Positions 57,324 to 64,000 of a DNA stretch of 64,000 nucleotides are shown one piece after another. Origin of the DNA: Mameliella sp. CS4 (GTDB lineage: Bacteria > Pseudomonadota > Alphaproteobacteria > Rhodobacterales > Rhodobacteraceae); contig NZ_JAHXRQ010000013.1 of the NCBI RefSeq assembly GCF_019392335.1, positions 62,001 through 126,000 of the forward strand. The letters run 5' to 3'. The notes below the pieces were generated by a model. The model worked only from the letters and a program-made list of their open reading frames with translations. It had not been told where the DNA came from and made no database searches. The translations under genes and the position numbers were made by a program. Every line of letters starts with the position of its first letter. Position 1 is the first letter of the stretch.

Positions 57324-58499
57324 ATGCGATTTCTATCCGGCTTGATCTCATTGGCCCTGCTGGCTTCACCGCTGCAGGCGGCCACGCTTGAAACCGACAT
57401 TTCGCCAAAGATGGCAGAAATGGGCTGTACGGCGCGCCTGTCCGGCCCCATCGAGGCAGGTGACCTGGAGCGGATCTCGCCCTTTCTCGAATCCTCGCTG
57501 ACCGGGGGCTTTGACGATCCGGACTTCAGGCCCGACGTCATCTTTCGCCAGTTCAGCCCGGCGCTGGACTACGCGCCCGATGCGATCTTTACCCATCGTC
57601 TCTGCTTGAACAGCGCGGGCGGCTCGCTTGTCGAGGCCCTGCGCATCGTCGCCTACATCCAGGACCAAAGCAGCGACCGCGGCGGCGGTCCCGCCGGAAT
57701 CCAGACGGCGATTGCCCGCGACGATCGCTGCACCGGGGCCTGCGCGCTGGTCTTTCTGGCCGGGCGTTTTGTGCGATTTTCCGGTAACCCCGCCTACGAG
57801 GGCCGCTCGAATTTCATCCTGCACCCCAAGGGACGGCTGAACCTGCATGCGCCCGCCATAGATCTGACCGAGGACAGCTATACCACCGAGGTGGCGCGCC
57901 GCATCTGGGACGTGGGAATGCAGTCCAACGCGCGCATCGCCGCCATGATCGCGCGCGGCGGGATCTTCATGTCGGACGGCCTGTTCGCCGAGATGCTGGC
58001 CCATCCCGTAAATGATCCGCTGCTGCTGGACACGGTAGAACAGGCGGTACGCTGGGGCGTCGACGTCGAACCCAACGTTCTGAATCACGGGCGTTATCCC
58101 TTCACGCAGGAACAGTTCTTTGACGCCATCTGTCGCAACAGTCGGGGCCATGCGCCCTCGCACGTGGACCTGCGGCCCGGGTCCGGCGGGATGAAGTTGA
58201 CGCGGGACGGCGAGGTGATGCGCTCGACCGGAGCCTATGTCGACGCGCGATCCGGGCGGCCCTACGAGTGTGAGATCGATGCTGGCCAATGGGAAGAGTT
58301 TCAAACTTGGCTGCATCCCGATGCCTTTGGCGGCGTCCAGATGCCCCGCCTGCGGTTCAGCTGTTACAATGCGCGGGTCAGGCTGGTGTCACAGGTCGAG
58401 TGCTACGATTGCGACCTGGCCATCGAACTGGGCTGCATGGGTGTCCTGCCGCCGGACCTGCCGATCGTAGATATCTACATGGACCCGCCGCTGCCCTGA
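57324..58499 (+). CDS. Exported ClpP/crotonase-fold protein (COG3904-like)
   Basis: A 391-residue protein with a signal peptide (residues 1-20). The first mature domain resembles periplasmic ClpP-like proteins: LNSAGGSLVEALRIVAYIQ (95-113) and DRCTGACALVFLAGRF (135-149). In relatives the second motif reads C-x-S-A-C with the serine nucleophile; here the serine position is Gly138. The C-terminal half has further cysteines and no recognised domain. It may be an inactive or non-proteolytic homologue. Confidence 0.76.
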   Translation: MRFLSGLISLALLASPLQAATLETDISPKMAEMGCTARLSGPIEAGDLERISPFLESSLTGGFDDPDFRPDVIFRQFSPALDYAPDAIFTHRLCLNSAGGSLVEALRIVAYIQDQSSDRGGGPAGIQTAIARDDRCTGACALVFLAGRFVRFSGNPAYEGRSNFILHPKGRLNLHAPAIDLTEDSYTTEVARRIWDVGMQSNARIAAMIARGGIFMSDGLFAEMLAHPVNDPLLLDTVEQAVRWGVDVEPNVLNHGRYPFTQEQFFDAICRNSRGHAPSHVDLRPGSGGMKLTRDGEVMRSTGAYVDARSGRPYECEIDAGQWEEFQTWLHPDAFGGVQMPRLRFSCYNARVRLVSQVECYDCDLAIELGCMGVLPPDLPIVDIYMDPPLP

Positions 58500-58502
58500 G
58501 CG

Positions 58503-58652
58503 TCAGAGCAGCGCCTGTACCAGCGCCAGGGCCGCAAAGGGCAACGATATTCCCCCCGCCAGCAAGAGCGCGGCCCCTGCGGTGGGGCGTGGACGCGCCA
58601 TGTCACTGGCGGCGGAGCGGGGCGGCGTTTTCCGCAAAGCATCTTTCTTCAT
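58503..58652 (-). CDS. Small single-helix protein (tentative)
   Basis: A 49-residue frame with a basic N-terminus (MKKDALRKTPPRSA) and one hydrophobic C-terminal segment (AALLLAGGISLPFAALALVQALL). It is near the end of the ClpP-fold gene, in the opposite direction. There is no strong ribosome site. It may also start at the internal ATG, giving 32 residues. Conserved tiny membrane proteins of this style occur in Rhodobacterales, but support here is weak. Confidence 0.35.
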   Translation of the reverse strand: MKKDALRKTPPRSAASDMARPRPTAGAALLLAGGISLPFAALALVQALL

Positions 58653-58699
58653 GACCGCAGTTAACAGCATGGAAACTTTCCATGTCGTTAATATGGCCC

Positions 58700-59587
58700 A
58701 TGTCCCTGCTCTTGCCCCTGCCCCAGTCCACGGAATTCGCCCACACCTGCGCAATGCTCGGCCAGCCCCTGCGCCGCTGCCAACGCGAATCCGGCGGGCG
58801 CCAACTGCTGGTCTGGCAGGTACAGTCGCGCCGGTTTGGCCCGCTGGGACGGCTCGACCTGGTGTCGCGCGGGCCGGTCGCGGCAGAGCCGGGCGACCTG
58901 GACGACTGGCTGCGGCGCTGGACACGCTGGCACGACGGGCGCCCGCTGGTGCTGAACGCCGACGGGCTGAGCGCCGAGGCGCTGCGCGGCGCCGGGTTCT
59001 GGCCGCTGGTGACACCGGCAACGCTGGCGCTGCTGGCCTTGGGGCCAGAGGCCGGGATGCGGGCCGCTCTGGCGCAGAAATGGCGCAACCGGCTGAACCG
59101 GGCGGAACGGGCCGGGCTAAAGCTGCGAGAGACAGACCTGACCCCGGATCACTGGATCCTGACCGCCGAGGCCGCGCAGGCCCGCGCCAGAGGCTACCGC
59201 GGATTGCCGCCCGCGTTCAGCGCCGCTTTTGCCCGGGCCAATCCCGGCGCGGCGCAAGTGTTCGAGGCGCTGGACAAGGGCGTTCCCGTGGCGGGCGCCT
59301 TGGTGTTGCGGCACGGGCGCATGGCCACCTGGCAAATCGGTGTGACCACGTCCGAGGGGCGCAGGTGCCACGCGATGAACCTGCTGCTCTGGCATGCCAT
59401 GCAGGCGCTTGCGGCACGCGGGCATGATTGCCTCGACCTCGGCATCCTGAACGCGCAGGACGCCCCCGGGCTGACGCATTTCAAGCTGGGCACCGGCGCG
59501 CGGGCGCATCGCCTGGGCGGGACCTGGCTGCACCTGGGGGCGCTGGCCCCGCTGGCGCGGCGCCTGCCCATGCGGATGGCGGCGTGA
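58700..59587 (+). CDS. GNAT-like acyltransferase (BioF2/FemAB-type)
   Basis: A 295-residue protein with a GNAT/FemAB-like layout: KWRNRLNRAERAGLKLRET, then GVPVAGALVLRHGRMATWQIGVT, MNLLLWHAMQALAARGHDCLDLG and THFKLGTGARAHRLGGTW. Such proteins transfer an acyl or aminoacyl group to peptide or polysaccharide targets. The ATG at 58700 is preferred to 58682. The stop is adjacent to the stop of the convergent DUF3179 gene. Confidence 0.72.
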   Translation: MSLLLPLPQSTEFAHTCAMLGQPLRRCQRESGGRQLLVWQVQSRRFGPLGRLDLVSRGPVAAEPGDLDDWLRRWTRWHDGRPLVLNADGLSAEALRGAGFWPLVTPATLALLALGPEAGMRAALAQKWRNRLNRAERAGLKLRETDLTPDHWILTAEAAQARARGYRGLPPAFSAAFARANPGAAQVFEALDKGVPVAGALVLRHGRMATWQIGVTTSEGRRCHAMNLLLWHAMQALAARGHDCLDLGILNAQDAPGLTHFKLGTGARAHRLGGTWLHLGALAPLARRLPMRMAA

Positions 59588-60571
59588 TCAGTCGCCCAGC
59601 ATCCAGTCCCCCTCGGGCCAGAAGGCGTGGAAGGCAAAGGCGAACATAACGTCATGCGGCAGGTCGGCGCCACCCTCGTCCCGCACCCGGACCGAGCCCA
59701 CGTCGCGCCCCGCCGCGATCCGGCCCGCGTCCAGAGCCGAGGCCTGACCGGCACGCCAGGTGAGGACAACACCCGCCTCGCGCAGCTCGCCCGCCTCCGC
59801 CAGCCGATCCATCGGCCAGGCCCTGTCGCCGACGCGCACCACCCGCATCAGCGGCGGGATGTCATGCGGCGGCATCTCTCCGGAATAGAGAAAGGGGCGT
59901 TTCGACGAGTCGTAGTTGCGGTAGGGGTTCTGACCATAGGGCCGGTTCCAGGCCGGTTCGGCCATGATCACCCCGTCCGGGTGGCGGTCGCGGAATTGCG
60001 CAAAGCTTTCCATCCAGCTGGGCAGCGTCTCCAACTCGACCCCGGTCAGCGCGCCCACGATGCCGGTGCCGATGGCCTGCTGCCACCAGCTTTGGGTTTC
60101 GCGGTCGTACATCACCATATCGGAATTGCGCAGCTTGCCCGATACGCCAAAGGTCAGCACCCTGTCACCGACGCGCCGGTCGAAGGTCAGGGCCGAGTTG
60201 CAGAGCGGGCAGAAGGTGACGGCCACCGGGACCTCGCCGATGACATCGTTCACGATCTCATGCCAGGTGAGATAGCGGATCGGGTAGGCGCGCGGCCGTT
60301 CGCCCTCGATCACGACGGTGATGACCGGTTCGGCATCGGGGATGCGGCTTTCCTGGTCGACCGGGATGAACTGCGGATCGGACAGCGCCGGGATGCCGTC
60401 CTTGGGCGGGCCACCGGACATGATCTCGACCCAGTTGGCGATGGTGGTGTTTTCGAAATCCGTGTCCGGCCATTCATGTTTCCAGAATGACGGATCGGCG
60501 GTTGCCGAGGCGGCGGCAAAGATCGTCAGAAAGACAAGTCTGGGCAAAAGAAGTCTGGGCAAAAGGCGCAT
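59588..60571 (-). CDS. DUF3179 domain exported protein
   Basis: A 327-residue protein with a signal peptide (ending SATA-DP) and the DUF3179 signature: DPQFIPV, PIRYLTWHEIVND, and VTFCPLCNSALTFDR, followed by GKLRNSDMVMYDRETQSWWQQ. Function unknown; the CPLCN motif suggests metal or haem binding. The signal peptide is encoded by a 15-base tandem duplication. Confidence 0.87.
   Translation of the reverse strand: MRLLPRLLLPRLVFLTIFAAASATADPSFWKHEWPDTDFENTTIANWVEIMSGGPPKDGIPALSDPQFIPVDQESRIPDAEPVITVVIEGERPRAYPIRYLTWHEIVNDVIGEVPVAVTFCPLCNSALTFDRRVGDRVLTFGVSGKLRNSDMVMYDRETQSWWQQAIGTGIVGALTGVELETLPSWMESFAQFRDRHPDGVIMAEPAWNRPYGQNPYRNYDSSKRPFLYSGEMPPHDIPPLMRVVRVGDRAWPMDRLAEAGELREAGVVLTWRAGQASALDAGRIAAGRDVGSVRVRDEGGADLPHDVMFAFAFHAFWPEGDWMLGD
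60536..60565. repeat. Perfect 15-base tandem duplication in a signal-peptide region
   Basis: AAGTCTGGGCAAAAG occurs twice in a row. On the coding (minus) strand it encodes LLPRL twice near the N-terminus of the DUF3179 protein. Slippage would change the signal peptide by five residues without a frameshift. Confidence 0.85.
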
Positions 60572-60631
60572 TGGGTTTCCTCCGGGCTTGACCCGAAGGA
60601 TGCCGTGAAACGCGGCGTCTGCCCAGCCTGT

Positions 60632-60657
60632 CCCACGCGCTTTTGAAAGCGCGTGGG
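60632..60657. terminator. Perfect 12-bp hairpin downstream of the exported cyclophilin gene
   Basis: CCCACGCGCTTT-TG-AAAGCGCGTGGG lies 7 bases after the exported cyclophilin stop (60664) on the minus strand. There is no T tract. Its core ACGCGCTT..AAGCGCGT matches the first palindrome at 48156. Confidence 0.55.
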
Positions 60658-60663
60658 CGCGGG

Positions 60664-61368
60664 TCAGTCCTGGGTGACGGTGACCTTGACCATGCGGTCC
60701 GGCTCTCCGGTCACGGCGCCGTTGGCGCGTTGGTCGCCGCGCTTGATGGCGTCTACCACATCCATACCCTCCGTCACCTTGCCGACGATCGTGTATTGGC
60801 CGTTCAGGAAAGGCCCCGCGTCGAACATGATGAAGAACTGCGAATTGGCGCTGTCCGGGTCTTGCGAGCGGGCCATGCCGACCACCCCGCGTTCAAAGGA
60901 CATATCCGAGAACTCGGCCTCAAGGTCCGGCAGGGTCGAGCCGCCCATGCCGGCGCTGCGCATGTCAAACTCTTCGGCCCCCATGCGGCCGAATTGCACG
61001 TCCCCGGTCTGGGCCATGAAGCCGTCGATCACCCGGTGAAAGACCACGCCGTCATAGGCACCGGATTTCGCCAGCGCGACGATCTGGGCAGTGTGGCCCG
61101 GGGCCACCTCCTCGAACAGGTCGATGGTAATGGTGCCATCGGCCTCGCCCGCAAGCTGGATCTTCAGGCCCATGTCCGCGCCCTCTGGCAGCGGTTCAAG
61201 AACCGGCTCGGCGGCGGGCGCCGGCGCGGCGGCAACCCCGTCCTCCGCGGGCGCGGCAGGATCGGGGGCGGCATCCACCGCCCCTGCCCCGTCACGCAGC
61301 ACCGAGTAGGCCCCGATGCCGACCAGCAGCACGGCGACCGCGACAATCCCGCCCTTAGCCGGCGACAT
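60664..61368 (-). CDS. Membrane-anchored/periplasmic cyclophilin-type peptidyl-prolyl isomerase
   Basis: A 234-residue protein: an N-terminal hydrophobic anchor (GGIVAVAVLLVGIGAYSVL), an Ala/Pro linker (about 30-65), then a cyclophilin domain (VVFHRVIDGFMAQTGDVQFG, SANSQFFIMFDAGPFLNGQYTIVGKV). It isomerises X-Pro bonds outside the cytoplasm. It overlaps the cytosolic cyclophilin gene by 14 bases. Confidence 0.92.
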   Translation of the reverse strand: MSPAKGGIVAVAVLLVGIGAYSVLRDGAGAVDAAPDPAAPAEDGVAAAPAPAAEPVLEPLPEGADMGLKIQLAGEADGTITIDLFEEVAPGHTAQIVALAKSGAYDGVVFHRVIDGFMAQTGDVQFGRMGAEEFDMRSAGMGGSTLPDLEAEFSDMSFERGVVGMARSQDPDSANSQFFIMFDAGPFLNGQYTIVGKVTEGMDVVDAIKRGDQRANGAVTGEPDRMVKVTVTQD

Positions 61369-61867
61369 CTGCGGCCACCTTCACAGAGATCATGCGGTCG
61401 GGATTCGCGGGCGGCTCGCCCCGGGTGATCGCGTCGACATGCTCCATGCCCTCGACCACACGGCCATAGACCGTGTACTGGCCATTCAGGAAATGGTTGT
61501 CCTTGAAGTTGATGAAGAACTGCGAGTTGGCGCTGTTGGGGTTCTGCGAGCGGGCGGCGCCCAGCGTACCCCGGTCATGCGGCAGCTTGGAGAACTCGGC
61601 CTTGAGGTCCGGCAGGTCGGACCCGCCGGTGCCCGCGCGGCGCAGGTTGAAATCCTTTTCCATGTTGCCGTGCGCCACGTCACCGGTCTGGGCCATGAAG
61701 CCCTCGATCACGCGGTGAAAGCAGACGTTGTCATAGGCACCCGCGCGGGCCAGCTCCTTCATGCGGGCGGCATGGTCGGGGGCCACGTCGGACAGCAGTT
61801 CGATGGTGACGGTCCCGCCCTTCAGTTCCATCAGGATGGTGTTTTCCGGGTCCTTGATCTCGGCCAT
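61355..61867 (-). CDS. ppiB: Cytosolic cyclophilin-type peptidyl-prolyl isomerase
   Basis: A 170-residue single-domain cyclophilin without a signal peptide: YDNVCFHRVIEGFMAQTGDVAHG and NSANSQFFINFKDNHFLNGQYTVYGRV. The catalytic FHR is present. ATG at 61867 (MAEIKDPENTI) is chosen because family members start there and a ribosome site precedes it (GGAGAAAG). Its end overlaps the start of the exported paralogue. Confidence 0.94.
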   Translation of the reverse strand: MAEIKDPENTILMELKGGTVTIELLSDVAPDHAARMKELARAGAYDNVCFHRVIEGFMAQTGDVAHGNMEKDFNLRRAGTGGSDLPDLKAEFSKLPHDRGTLGAARSQNPNSANSQFFINFKDNHFLNGQYTVYGRVVEGMEHVDAITRGEPPANPDRMISVKVAADVAG

Positions 61868-61933
61868 TGGTCTTTCTCCGTTTCTCATTTGCGACGAGAG
61901 GTAGCCTGAGACGCGGCCAAAGCCAAGACGGCG

Positions 61934-61962
61934 TTGACCTGAACGCCGCATCGGGTCTAGTG
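61934..61962 (+). promoter_or_regulatory. Candidate promoter of pgk
   Basis: TTGACC (61934-61939), 17-base spacer, CTAGTG (61957-61962), about 30 bases before the pgk ATG, which is preceded by GGAGAG. The -10 is weak. The -35 is the same TTGACC seen before nuoA and ivd. Confidence 0.38.
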
Positions 61963-61992
61963 GGCCGGGGAACTTCGACCGGAGAGTGAGAG

Positions 61993-63183
61993 ATGGGCTG
62001 GAACACCCTTGACGACATGGACCTTGAGGGCAAGCGCGTGCTGACCCGGGTCGACATCAACGTGCCGATGGAAGACGGCGAGGTGACCGACGCCACGCGG
62101 ATCGAACGGATCGCGGCCACGGTACAGACCATCCTGGACAAGGGCGGCAAGCCGGTGCTGCTGGCGCATTTCGGCCGCCCCAAGGGCGAACGCCGCGCCG
62201 ACATGAGCCTGCAGCCGCTGATCCCGACGATGGAGGCGGTTCTGGGGGTCGAGGTGGTCTTTGCCAGCGACTGCATCGGCCCGGCGGCGGCGGCAGTGAT
62301 CGACAGCCTGGGCGAGAACCAGATCGCCCTGCTGGAAAACACCCGTTTCCACGCGGGCGAGGAAAAGAACGACCCCGAGCTGGTGGCCGGCATGGCCGCG
62401 CTGGGGGACGTTTATTGCTCCGACGCGTTTTCGGCGGCGCACCGGGCGCATGCCTCGACAACCGGGCTGGCCCATGCCCTGCCCGCCTGCGCGGGCCGGT
62501 TGATGCAGGCCGAGCTTGAAGCGCTGGAAGGCGCGCTTGGCAAGCCCGCGCGCCCCGTGCTGGCGGTTGTCGGCGGGGCCAAGGTCTCGACCAAGCTGGA
62601 CCTGCTGGGCAACCTTGTGGAAAAGGTCGACATGCTGGTGATCGGCGGCGGCATGGCCAACACATTCCTGGCCGCGCAGGGCGTGGACGTGGGCAAGTCG
62701 CTGGCCGAACACGAGATGACCGGCACCGCAAAAGAGATCATAGCCAAGGCCGAGACGGCGGGCTGCCGGATCATCCTGCCGGTGGATGTGGTCGTTGCGC
62801 GCGAATTCAAGGAAGGCGCCGCGAATGAGACCGTCGCAGCGGATGCCTGCCCCCCGGACGCAATGATCCTGGATGCCGGGCCGGACTCCGTGGCCGCCGT
62901 GATCGCGGCCATCGACGAGGCACAGACACTGATCTGGAACGGCCCGCTGGGTGCCTTCGAAATCGCGCCCTTCGACGCGGCCACCAATGCCGCCGCGAAA
63001 CATGCCGCGGACCGCAGCGAGCTGGGCAAGCTGGTCTCGGTCGCGGGCGGTGGTGACACGGTTGCGGCGCTGAACAAGGCGGGCGCGGCCTCGGGCTTTT
63101 CCTACATTTCCACCGCCGGGGGCGCCTTCCTGGAGTGGATGGAGGGCAAGACCCTGCCCGGCGTCGCCGCTCTGGAGGCCTGA
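61993..63183 (+). CDS. pgk: Phosphoglycerate kinase
   Basis: A 396-residue enzyme with the family marks: RVDINVPME, LLAHFGRPKGE, ENTRFHAGEEKNDPE, VVGGAKVSTKLDLL, IGGGMANTFLAAQG and SVAGGGDTVAAL. It converts 1,3-bisphosphoglycerate and ADP to 3-phosphoglycerate and ATP. Length is standard. Confidence 0.97.
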   Translation: MGWNTLDDMDLEGKRVLTRVDINVPMEDGEVTDATRIERIAATVQTILDKGGKPVLLAHFGRPKGERRADMSLQPLIPTMEAVLGVEVVFASDCIGPAAAAVIDSLGENQIALLENTRFHAGEEKNDPELVAGMAALGDVYCSDAFSAAHRAHASTTGLAHALPACAGRLMQAELEALEGALGKPARPVLAVVGGAKVSTKLDLLGNLVEKVDMLVIGGGMANTFLAAQGVDVGKSLAEHEMTGTAKEIIAKAETAGCRIILPVDVVVAREFKEGAANETVAADACPPDAMILDAGPDSVAAVIAAIDEAQTLIWNGPLGAFEIAPFDAATNAAAKHAADRSELGKLVSVAGGGDTVAALNKAGAASGFSYISTAGGAFLEWMEGKTLPGVAALEA

Positions 63184-63207
63184 GCGCCCTTTTCGCCCGG
63201 CGGTCGT

Positions 63208-64000
63208 TTACTGCCGGGCGAGCTCTCGTTCCATCCTGTAGAGCACCTTGATCGCCTCGGGCGCCGTCAGGGCGGTGATGTGCTTGCGCCTGTCGCCGCC
63301 CCGGAAATTGCTGAGGTCGACGATCTTGATCGGCAGCCCCGCCAGCCGCGTCTTGTCCTGGATCGAGCCCAGCCGCCAGGGCTTGCCCGTCAGCCAGGCC
63401 GAGACGCTGAGCGCCGAATCCATCTTGGACACCAGCACCAGGAAGGGTTCGGGGAACGGCTCGATCTTCAACGCCTGCTGGACAAAGACATCCTCGTCGA
63501 TATCCGGGCTGATCAGGGCCACGCCGCGCAGCGCGTTGATCGACTTTTCATCGCCCGCGATAGAGGCTTGGCGCAGCGCCTCCATCGTCAGTTGCGCGCC
63601 CATCGAATGGGCCACCAGCGTCACGCGCCAGCCCTCGCTGGCGAGGTCGCGCAGCACCTGCGCCAGCCCGTCACGAGAGAACATCACGCTGTCACGGTCA
63701 TAGACATAGCCACGCACCCGCCCCGCAGACGCCCAGGAATAGAGGACGATCGGGATCTTGGCGTCGAAGTCATGCGCCACCTGGGCAACGCGATAAACGG
63801 CCTCGGCGTTGCGCACGTTGAACCCGTGCACAAAGAGCACCACGTCCTTGCGTCCCGGCTGCGAGGCAGAGGTCAGCCCATCCAGAAACTCGCGCTTGCC
63901 CGGATAGGGCGCGCCATCGCGGGTGACAAAATGGCGGGCCGGATCGGGCTTGGCGCCGCCGGGCCATTCGATCTCTCCCTCTTCGTGGGTGGGCGGGATC
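63208..64000 (-). CDS. Alpha/beta hydrolase (DUF900 type), 5' end outside the window
   Basis: The frame is open from the right edge (64000) to TAA at 63208, giving at least 264 residues. The DUF900 core is visible: VVLFVHGFNVRNAEAVYRVAQV (oxyanion region), then IVLYSWASAGRVRGYVYDRDSV and the nucleophile elbow VAHSMGAQLTMEAL with Ser in GHSxG-like AHSMGA, and the Asp/His in the last third (ALISPDIDEDVF, SKMDSALSVSAWL). Likely an esterase or lipase-like enzyme, substrate unknown. A perfect 8-bp hairpin (63194-63220) overlaps the stop. Confidence 0.87.
   Translation of the reverse strand, partial: IPPTHEEGEIEWPGGAKPDPARHFVTRDGAPYPGKREFLDGLTSASQPGRKDVVLFVHGFNVRNAEAVYRVAQVAHDFDAKIPIVLYSWASAGRVRGYVYDRDSVMFSRDGLAQVLRDLASEGWRVTLVAHSMGAQLTMEALRQASIAGDEKSINALRGVALISPDIDEDVFVQQALKIEPFPEPFLVLVSKMDSALSVSAWLTGKPWRLGSIQDKTRLAGLPIKIVDLSNFRGGDRRKHITALTAPEAIKVLYRMERELARQ

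Noticed and set aside
63194..63220. Hairpin CGCCCGGC/GCCGGGCG between pgk and the hydrolase gene as a terminator
   Set aside because: The stem is perfect but no T tract follows on either strand and it overlaps the hydrolase stop codon; not listed as a separate feature.

Overview
The window is a GC-rich (roughly 65 %) chromosomal segment from an alphaproteobacterium of the Rhodobacterales (Roseobacter/Rhodobacter type). This rests on a 14-subunit nuo cluster interrupted by many small genes, including ones I recognise as DUF5333 and DUF5337; on the nuoN-birA-coaX-rnj tail; on a short NuoG; on a long NuoE; and on a dispersed intergenic repeat whose core is TTTCTTTGGGC. I see no rRNA, tRNA, CRISPR array, prophage or insertion sequence.

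Region 1 (1-2.1 kb): the 3' part of a DEAD-box RNA helicase with a Rho-independent terminator, then an isolated NmrA-type NAD(P)-binding protein of lower GC content. Region 2 (2.2-28.7 kb, all minus strand): the complex I locus, read from right to left as nuoA-B-C-D-E-F-G-H-I-J-K-L-M-N, then biotin-protein ligase (birA), type III pantothenate kinase (coaX) and RNase J (rnj). Seventeen extra genes sit between the nuo genes, many joined to their neighbours by 4-base stop/start overlaps. Eight encode small exported proteins or lipoproteins whose mature parts each carry an even number of cysteines. NuoE has a long tail with a helix-3-turn-helix domain, and parts of that tail recur in the next two genes. 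A strong terminator-like hairpin and a TTGTGATCACAA palindrome lie just ahead of nuoG, so the locus may be two transcription units.

Region 3 (29.0-41.0 kb): a divergent R2K-type ATP-grasp protein, then a leucine/isovalerate catabolic operon on the minus strand: ivd, three small envelope genes, an acyl-CoA synthetase, mccB, mccA, a GST, HMG-CoA lyase, a methyltransferase, an enoyl-CoA hydratase and a membrane protein. Together these convert isovaleryl-CoA to acetyl-CoA and acetoacetate. A promoter overlapped by a TetR-like inverted repeat lies directly before ivd. Region 4 (41.1-48.1 kb): a Hint-domain protein, a DUF1236-like exported protein, a membrane protein fused to a spermidine-synthase-like domain, a coupled pair of PLP enzymes, DUF2798, and an MmgE/PrpD protein.

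Region 5 (48.2-64 kb): housekeeping genes. These are gph divergent from glmU-glmS-alkD (UDP-GlcNAc supply), a lipoprotein, moaA (molybdenum cofactor), anmK divergent from tyrS, a periplasmic ClpP-fold protein, an acyltransferase, a DUF3179 protein, two overlapping cyclophilins (one exported, one cytosolic), pgk, and the 3' part of an alpha/beta-hydrolase gene that runs off the right edge. The stretch between moaA and anmK holds two inverted copies of the dispersed repeat around a candidate small RNA.
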